This document shows, in pieces, positions 56,101 to 64,000 of a stretch of 64,000 nt of DNA. The notes beneath the pieces were generated by a model. That model had not been told where the DNA came from. It ran no database searches and was given only the letters and a program-made list of their open reading frames with translations. Source of the stretch: Morinoia aosen (Eukaryota > Arthropoda > Malacostraca > Amphipoda > Talitridae); assembly GCA_030386875.1 (NCBI GenBank), contig CM059558.1, positions 5,217,501-5,281,500 on the forward strand. Direction: 5' to 3'. The translations under genes and the position numbers were made by a program. Numbering within the stretch: the stretch's first letter is position 1; every line of letters starts with the position of its first letter.

Positions 56101-59100
56101 TTACCTATGTCGACCGTCGAATCGGCTAATGATGCACTTTTCACCCATGTCGACTGAGAAAACGAAAAAAAAACGATTTTCACCGCATTCGACCTCGGAA
56201 ACAACCGAAGACCCGATTTTCACCGTATTCGACCTCGGAAAGACCCAAAACGCGCTCTTTAGCTCTATCGACTTTAGAATCCCCTCAAGATGCACCTTTG
56301 ACCTCCATCGACTGGGCAAACGGCAGAGGACGTGAATTTCACTGTATTCGAACTTGGAAACAACCTAAGACGCGATTTTCACCGCATTCGAACTAGGAAA
56401 GGTCCAAAACGCGCTGTTCAGCTCTGTCGAACGATGAATCGGCTCAAGATGCACTTTTCACCTCTGTCGACTGGGCAAACGGCAAGAGACGTGATTTTCA
56501 CTGTATTCGACATAGGAAACAAACTAAGACGTGATTTTCACCGCATTCGACCTAGGAAAGGCCCGCAACGCACTTCTTCGCTCTGCCGCCGTGGAACCGG
56601 CTAAAGATGCACTTTTCACCTCTGTCGACTGGGCAAACGGAAAATAACGCAATTTTCACCGCATTCGATTAATGGAACAACGTAGGACGCGATTTTCATC
56701 GCATTCGACCTAGGGAAGGCCCAATCCGCGCTTTTTAGCACTGTCGACCGTGGAAGCAGCTATAGATGCACCTTTTACCTCTGTCGACTAGGCAAACGGC
56801 AAAGGACTTGATTTTCACAGCATTCGACCTAGGAAACAACATGAGACGCGATTTTCACCGCATTCGACCTAGGAAAGGCCCAAACGCGCTTTTCAGCTCT
56901 GTCGACCGTGGTATCGGCTAAAGATGCGCTTTTCACCTCTGTCGGCTGGGCAAACGGAAAAGAACGCTATTTTAAACGCATTCCACCTAGGAAACAACCT
57001 TGGACACGGGTTTACCTCATTGGACCTAGGAAAGGCCCAAAAACGATATTCTGCTCTGTTGAACGTAGATTCGGCTCAAGATCCACTTTCCAGCTATGTT
57101 GACTTGGTAAACGGAAAAGGACGGGATTTACACTGTATTCGACCAAGGAAACAACCTAAGACGCGATTTTCACTTCATTAGACCGAGGAAAGGCCAAAAA
57201 ATGCGTTTTTTTACCTCTGTCAACCGTGGAATCAGCTGAAGATGCACTTTTCACCTCTGTCGACTGGGCAAACAGAAAAGAACGCGATTTCAGCCGCATT
57301 CGACCTAGGAAACAACATATGACCCGATTTTCACCGTATTCGACCTAGGAAAGGCCCCAAACGCGCTCTTTAGCTCTGTCGACTTTAGAATCGGCTCAAG
57401 ATGCTTTTTTCACCTCTATCGACTTGGCAAACGGCAAAGTACGTGAATTTCACTGTATTCGACCAAGGAAAAAACCTAAGACGCGATTTTCTCCGCTTTC
57501 AAACTAGGAAAGGCCCAAAACGTGCTCTTCAGCTCTGTCAAACGATGAATTGGCTCAAGATGCACTTTTCACCTCTATCGACTGGGCAAACGGCAAAAGA
57601 CGTGATTTTCACTGTATTCGACCTAGGAATTAAAATAAGACACGATTTTCACAGCATTCGAACTAGGAAAGGTCCAAAACGCGCTCTTTAGCTCTCTCGA
57701 ACGTTGAATCGGCTCAAGATGCACTTTTCACCTCTGTCGAATGGGCAAACGGAAAAGAACGCAATTTTCACCGCATTTGACCTACGAAAGGCCCAAAACG
57801 CGCTTTTTAGCTCTGTCGACCGTAGAATCGGTTGAAGACGCACTTTTCACCTCTGTCGACAGGGTAAACGGCAAAGGACTGGATTTACACTGTATTCGAC
57901 CAAGGAAACAACCTAAGACGCGATTTTCACAGCATTCGAACCTGGAAAGGCCCAAAGCGCGTTTTTCACCTATGTCGACCGACGAATCGGCTAAAGATGC
58001 CCTTTTTACCTCTTTCGAATGGGCAAACGGAAAAAAACGCAATTTTCACCGCATTCGTCCTAGGAAACAACCTAAGACGCGATTTACACCGTATTCGATC
58101 TAGGAAAGGCCCAAAACGCGTTTTCCACCTATGTCGACTGTCGAATCGGCTAAAGATGCACTTTTCACCTCTGTCGGCTGGGCAAACGCCAAAAGACGTG
58201 AATTTCACTGTATTCGACCTAGGAAACAACCTTAGACGAGATTTTCTCCGCTTTCAAACTAGGAAAGGGCCAAAACGCGCTCTTTAGCTCTCTCAAACGA
58301 TGAATTGGCTCATGATGCACTTTTCACCTATATCGACTGGGCAAACGGCAAAGGACGTGATTTTCACTGTATTCGACCTAGAAAACAACCTAAAACGCGA
58401 TTTTAACCGCATTCGAACTAAGAAAGTCCCAAAACGCGCTCTTTAGCTCTGTCGACCATAGAAACGGTTGAAGATGCACTTTTCACCTCTGTCGACTGGG
58501 TAAACGGCAAAGGACAGGATTTACACTGTATTCGACCTAGGAAACAACCCAAGACGCGATTCTCACTGCATTCGACCGCGGAAATGCCCAAAACGCGTTT
58601 TTTACCTATGTCGACCGTCGAATCGGCTGATGATGCACTTTTCACCTCTGTAGACTGGGAAAACGAAAAAAACGATTTTCACCGCATTCGAGCTAGGAAA
58701 CAACATAAGACCCGATTTTCACCGTATTCGACCTAGGAAAGGCCCAAAACGCGCTCTTTAGCTCTACCGACTTTAAAATCCGCTAGAGATGCACTTTTCA
58801 CCTCTATCGACTGGGCAAACGGCAGAGGACGTGAATTTCACTGTATTCGAACTAGGAAACAACCTAAGACGCGATTTTCACCGCATTCGAACTAGGAAAG
58901 GTCCATAACGCGCGCTTCAGCTCTGTCGAACGATGAATCGGCTCAAGATGCACTTTTCACCTCAGTCGACTGGGCAAACGGCAATAGACGTGATTTTCAC
59001 TGTATTCGACCTAGGAAACAACCTGAGACGGGGTTTTTACCGCATTCGACCTAGGAAAGGCCCACAACGCACTTCTTCGCTCTGTCGCCGTGGAATCGGC

Positions 59101-62100
59101 TAAATATGCAATTTTCACCTCTGTCGACTGGGCAAACGTAAAATAACGCAATTTTCACCGCATTCGACCAAAGGAACAACCTAAGACGCGATTTTCATCG
59201 CATTCGACATTGGGAAGGCCCAAAACGCGCTTTTAAGCACTGTCGACCGTAGAAGCGGCTATAGATGCACTTTTCACCTCTGTCGACTAGGCAAACGGCA
59301 AAGGACGTGATTTTCACTGCATTCGACCTAGGAAACAACATGAGACGCGGTTTTCACCGCATTCGACCCAGGAAAGGCACAAAACGCGCTTTTTAGTTCT
59401 GTCGATCGTGGTATCGGCTAAAGATGCGCTTTTCACCTCTGTCGACTGGGCAAACGGAAAAAACGCATTTCTCACCACGTTCGACCTAGGAAACAACCCA
59501 AGACGCGATTTTCACCGCGTTCGACTTGAGAATATCCAAAACGGGCTTTTTAGCACTGTCGATAGTGGTATCGGCTACAGATGCACTTTTCACCTCTGAC
59601 GACTGGGCAAACGGAAAAGAACGCTATTTTAACCGCATTTAACCTAGGAAACAACCCATGACACGGTTTTACCTCATTCGACCTAGGAAAGGCCCAAAAC
59701 GCGCTTTTTAGCTCTGTCGACCGTAGAATCGGTTGAAGATGCACTTTTCACCTCTGTCGACAGGGTAAACGGCAAAGACTGGATTTACACTGTATTCGAC
59801 CAAGGAAACAACCTATGACGCGATTTTCACTGCATTCGACCGTGGAAATGCCCCAAACGCGTTTTTTACCTATGTTGACCGTCGAATCGGCTAATGATGC
59901 ACTTTTCACTTCTGTCGACTGGGAAAACGAAAAAAAACGATTTTCACCGCATTCGACCTAGGAAACAACCTATGACCCGATTTTCACCGTATTCGACCTA
60001 TAGGAAAGGCCCAAAACGCGCTCTTTAGCTCTTTCGACTTTAGAATCCGCTCAAGATGCACTTTTGACCTCCATCAACTGGGCAAACGGCAGAGGACGTG
60101 AATTTCACTGTATTCAAACTAGGAAACAACCTGAGACGCGATTTTCACAGCATTCGAACAAGGAAAGGTCCAAAACGCGCTCTTCAGCTCTGTCGAACGA
60201 TGAATCGGCTCAAGATGCACTTTTCACCTCAGTCGACTGGGAAAACGGCAATAGACTTGATTTTCACTGTATTCGACCTAGGAAACAACCTGAGACGGGA
60301 TTTTTACCGCATTCGACCTAGGAAAGGCCCACAACGCACTTCTTTGCTCTGTCGCCGTGGAATCGGCTAAAGATGCAATTTTCACCTCTGTCGACCGGGC
60401 GAATGGAAAATGACGCAATTTTCACCGCATTCGACCAAGGGAACAACCAAAGATGCGATTTTCATCGCATTCGACCTAGGGAAGGCCCAAAACGCGCTTT
60501 TTAGCTCTGTCGACCATGGAAGCGGCTATAGATGCGCTTTTTACCTCTGTCGACAAGGAAAACGGCGAAGGACGTAATTTTCACTGCATTCGACCTAGGA
60601 AACAACATGAGAAGCGGTTGCCACCGCATTCGACCTAGGAAAGGCCCAAAACGCGTTTTTTTTTACCGTCGAATCGGCTAAAGATGCACTTTTCAACTCT
60701 GTCGACTGGGCAAACGGCAAAGGACGTGATTTTCACTGTATTCGACCTAGGAAACAACCTGAGACGGGATTTTTACCGCATTCGACCTAGGAAAGGCCCA
60801 CAACGCACTTCTTCGCTCTGTCGATCGTGGTATCGGCTAAAGATGCGCTTTTCACCTCTGTCGACTGGGCAAACGGAAAAAACGCATTTCTCACCACGTT
60901 CGACCTAGGAAACAACCCAAGACGCGATTTTCACCGCGTTCGACTTGAGAATATCCAAAACGCGCTTTTTAGCACTGTCGATAGTGGTATCGGCTACAGA
61001 TGCACTTTTCACCTCTGACGACTGGGCAAACGGAAAAGAACGCTATTTTGACCGCATTTAACCTAGGAAACAACCCATGACACGGTTTTACCTCATTCGA
61101 CCTAGGAAAGGCCCAAAACGCGCTTTTTAGCTCTGTCGACCGTAGAATCGGTTGAAGATGCACTTTTCACCTCTGTCGACAGGGTAAACGGCAAAGACTG
61201 GATTTACACTGTATTCGACCAAGGAAACAACCTAAGACGCGATTTTCACAGCATTCGAACCTGGAAAGGCCCAAAGCGCGTTTTTCACCTATGTCGACCG
61301 ACGAATCGGCTAAAGATGCCCTTTTTACCTCTTTCGAATGGGCAAACGGAAAAAAATGCAATTCCCACCGCATTCGTCCTAGGAAACAACCTAAGACGCG
61401 ATTTACACCGTATTCGACCTAGGAAAGGCCCAAAACGCGTTTTTCACCTATGTCGACTGTCGAATCGGCTAAAGATGCACTTTTCACCTCTGTCCGCTGG
61501 GCAAACGCCATAAGACGTGAATTTCACTGTATTCGACCTAGGAAACAACCTTAGACGAGATTTTCTCCGCATTCAAACTAGGAAAGGGCCAAAACGCGCT
61601 CTTTAGCTCTGTCAAACGATGAATTGGCTCATGATGCACTTTTCACCTATATCGACTGGGAAAACGGCAAAGGACGTGATTTTCACTGTATTCGACCTAG
61701 AAAACAACCTAAAACGCAATTTCAACCGCATTCGAACTAAGAAAGTCCCAAAACGCGCTCTTTAGCTCTGTCGACCGTGGAAACGGTTGAAGATGCACTT
61801 TTCACCTCTGTCGACTTGGTAAACGGCAAAGGACAGGATTTACACTGTATTCGACCTAGAAAACAACCCAAGACGCGATTCTCACTGCATTCGACCGTGG
61901 AAATGCCCAAAACGCGTTTTTTACCTATGTCGACCGTCGAATCGGCTAATGATGCACTTTTCACCTCTGTCGACTGGGAAATCGAAAAAAACGATTTTCA
62001 CCGCATTCGAGCTAGGAAACAACATAAGACCCGATTTTCACCGTATTCGACCTAGGAAAGGCCCAAAAGCGCTCTTTAGCTCTTCCGACTTTAGAATCCG

Positions 62101-63257
62101 CTAAAGATGAACTTTTCACCTCTATCGACTGGGGAAACGGCAGAGGACGTGAATTTCACTGTATTCGAACTAGGAAACAACCTAAGACGCGATTTTCACC
62201 GCATTCGAACTAGGAAAGGTCCATAACGCGCTCTTCAGCTCTGTCGAACGATGAATCGGCTCAAGATGCACTTTTCATCTCAGTCGACTGGGCAAACGGC
62301 AATAGACGCGATTTTCACTGTATTCGACCTAGGAAACAACCTGAGACGGGATTTTTACCGCATTCGACCTAGGAAAGGCCCACAACGCACTTCTTCGCTC
62401 TGTCGCCGTGGAATCGGCTAAAGATGCAATTTTCACCTCTGTCGACCGGGCGAATGGAAAATGACGCAATTTTAACCGCATTCGACCAAGGGAACAACCT
62501 AAGATGCGATTTTCATCGCATTCGACCTAGGGAAGGCCCAAAACGCGCTTTTTAGCTCTGTCGACCATGGGAGCGGCTATAGATGCGCTTTTTACCTCTG
62601 TCGACAAGGAAAACGGCGAAGGACGTAATTTTCACTGCATTCGACCTAGGAAACAACATGAGAAGCGATTGCCACCGCATTCGACCTAGGAAAGGCCCAA
62701 AACGCGTTTTTTACCTTTGTCGACCGTCGAATCGGCTAAAGATGCACTTTTCAACTCTGTCGACTGGGCAAACGGCAAAGGACGTGAATTTCACCGTATT
62801 CGACCTAGGAAACAACCTAAGACGCGATTTTTTCTGCATTCAAACTAGGAAAGGGCCCAAACGCACTCTTTAGCTCTGTCAAACGATGAATTGGCTCATG
62901 ATGCACTTTTCACCTCTATCGACTGGGCAAGCAGCAAAGGACATGATTTTCACAGTATTCGACCTAGGAAACAACCTAAGACGCGATTTTCTCCGCATGC
63001 AAACTAGGAATTCCCAAAACGCACTCTTCAGCTCTGTCGAACGATGAAACGGCTCAAGATGCACTTCTCACCTCTTTCGAATGGGCAAACGGAAAAAAAC
63101 GCAATTATCATCGCATTCGACCTAGGAAACAACCTAAGACGCGATTCTCACCGTATTCGACCTAGGAAAGGCCCAAAACGCTTTTTTCACCTATGTCGAC
63201 CGTCGAATCGGCTAAAGATGCACTTTTCACCTCTGTCGACTGGGCAAACGGCAATAC
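53135..63257 (+). repeat. Satellite array B, ~158-bp unit (about 64 copies)
   Basis: About 10.1 kb head-to-tail. A typical unit has four monomers of about 40 bp, opening TTTTCACCTCTGTCGACTGG, TTTTCACTGTATTCGACCTA, TTTTCACCGCATTCGACCTA and TTTTAGCTCTGTCGACCGTG, and the unit closes AAGATGCAC. All monomers share TTTTNNC, TCGAC at positions 12-17 and AAA some 5 bases later, so the unit is itself a four-fold repeat of an ancestral ~40-bp sequence. Units differ by scattered substitutions and small indels. Blocks of several units are duplicated (offsets about 1419-1429, 2051 and 3319 bp). The many ORFs are 53-residue periodic artefacts. Confidence 0.95.
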
Positions 63258-63475
63258 CCAATTGAAAATCGAGGACGTCGCGCCGATGTGTTATGGCCGA
63301 GCAAGGGATAATGTAAGAGACGTATCGCCGGTAAATCATCTCCGCATCATAGGCGAAATGTCCACTTAGGGACGAAATTTTTGGCCCAGGGACATCGGCG
63401 GCCAACTGAGATGATCGATCATTTTACGTCTTTGCTCGTCTCCGGCATGTCTAATTTCGCCGGCGATACGTACAT
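63258..63475. other. No gene; edge of satellite B
   Basis: The satellite stops in the middle of a unit (GGCAATACCCAATTG). The following ~215 bp contains an inverted pair ACGTATCGCCGG (63320-63331) and CCGGCGATACGT (about 63460-63471). Confidence 0.5.
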
Positions 63476-63660
63476 GATACGCGGCTGGCCATCCTTGAAT
63501 TCTGCTTTAAAAAAAAACTCTCGGCCACGCACAGCCGAGATTTATCGCCTCTGAACGACCCTCAAATTTATATATAGGGTCGTTCAGAGGCGATAAATCT
63601 CGGCTGTGCGTGTCCGAGAGTTTTTTTAAAGCAGAATTAAAGGATGGCCAGCTGCGTATC
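63476..63660. mobile_element. Near-perfect hairpin (foldback)
   Basis: Arms 63476-63562 and 63576-63660, about 86 bp each, separated by the 13-base spacer CAAATTTATATAT. The arms start GATACGCGGCTGGCCATCC and meet at GAACGACCCT / AGGGTCGTTC. Only a few mismatches and an A-run length difference are visible. A diverged third copy of the right arm lies at 63722-63800. Confidence 0.85.
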
Positions 63661-63721
63661 TATATTTATAGATACAATTATATATTTATTTAGGTATTTA
63701 TATAATATATATATAAATTTC

Positions 63722-63800
63722 TGAGTCGTTCAGTAGCGATAACCTTGGTTGTGCGCTGCCGAGAGTTTTTTAATCGCAAAATTGAAGGATTGCCAGGCTC
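63722..63800 (+). repeat. Diverged third copy of hairpin arm
   Basis: GTCGTTCAGTAGCGATAA, then TTGTGCGCTGCCGAGAGTTT and GAAGGATTGCCAGGC follow the right arm of the hairpin in order, same orientation. Confidence 0.7.
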
Positions 63801-63914
63801 AAATCATTCATACATTAATAGGGAAAATGTATTAATGTATTAGTAGAGTTTATGGGTGATTGCTCGTAACGGCGAATACCCTAAGCTGAAATGCCGTAAA
63901 CCGGAGACTCACAG

Positions 63915-63950
63915 TATATATATATATATATAAATATATATATATTCAGT
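63915..63950. repeat. (AT)n microsatellite
   Basis: TATATATATATAT with one AAAT interruption. Confidence 0.9.
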
Positions 63951-64000
63951 AATTACCGGTATGAGGGCCTGCACGATTTGAGGGACGTTTTCAGCACGAA

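Noticed and set aside
53135..63257. CENP-B box in the satellite
   Set aside because: TTCG followed by a variable stretch and A occurs, but the required CGGG at the right spacing does not.
53173..63265. Dozens of 60-149-codon ORFs such as MHFSPLSTGQTAKD repeats
   Set aside because: 53-residue periodicity simply mirrors the ~158-159-bp satellite unit. They occur on both strands and break with each indel.

Overview
The window is eukaryotic, AT-rich, repeat-dense DNA with no intact host gene that I can support. An arthropod host, perhaps an insect, is the best guess. The grounds are TTAGG-like repeat tracts, a DUF4806-family gene of the kind that is multi-copy in arthropods, and a mix of Tc1, piggyBac, hAT, Helitron, LINE and tRNA-derived SINE sequence. 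The species cannot be named from this. No rRNA gene, CRISPR array, operon or prokaryotic signal was seen.

Layout. 1-10.75 kb: mostly non-coding DNA with a broken hAT/BED-like fragment and a hAT-type MITE inserted in an older dispersed repeat. 10.76-17.42 kb: a decayed piggyBac element split by a 5'-truncated LINE (11-bp target duplication). The LINE is itself interrupted by about 1.5 kb carrying a SINE and a short minisatellite. 18.5-21.4 kb: a piggyBac-type MITE, a 25-copy 32-bp minisatellite and a 24-bp minisatellite. 22.1-23.7 kb: a complete-length but dead Tc1 element. 25.8-27.15 kb: a short array of a ~158-bp satellite.

28.3-44.6 kb: two copies of one non-autonomous Helitron in opposite orientation (28343-37570 plus strand, 41646-44607 minus strand). 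Each starts TC, ends CTAG after a 7-bp-stem hairpin, and lies between A and T. The left copy is split by a very young LTR retrotransposon (30189-36276: 623-bp LTRs with one mismatch found by eye, GTCAG duplication). Its pol order is protease-integrase-RT-RNase H, the unusual order of Gmr1-like Ty3/gypsy elements. The right Helitron split a transposase-like gene (41069-45316), which is followed 36 bp later by a three-exon DUF4806-type gene (45353-47914). The two genes look like parts of one mobile element. Between the Helitrons sits a 1986-bp whole-element palindrome with TTAA target duplications.

48.4-64 kb: a 430-bp foldback, unassigned DNA, a 24-bp minisatellite, then about 10.1 kb of the same ~158-bp satellite (about 64 units). 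Each unit is four ~40-bp monomers, and multi-unit blocks are duplicated at offsets of about 1.42, 2.05 and 3.32 kb. The window ends in a near-perfect hairpin of about 185 bp and AT microsatellites.

The nesting gives a relative order: piggyBac before LINE; Tnp/DUF4806 element before Helitron before LTR retrotransposon. Every transposase or RT frame is broken except the retrotransposon pol, which is one uninterrupted frame from just after the gag stop.
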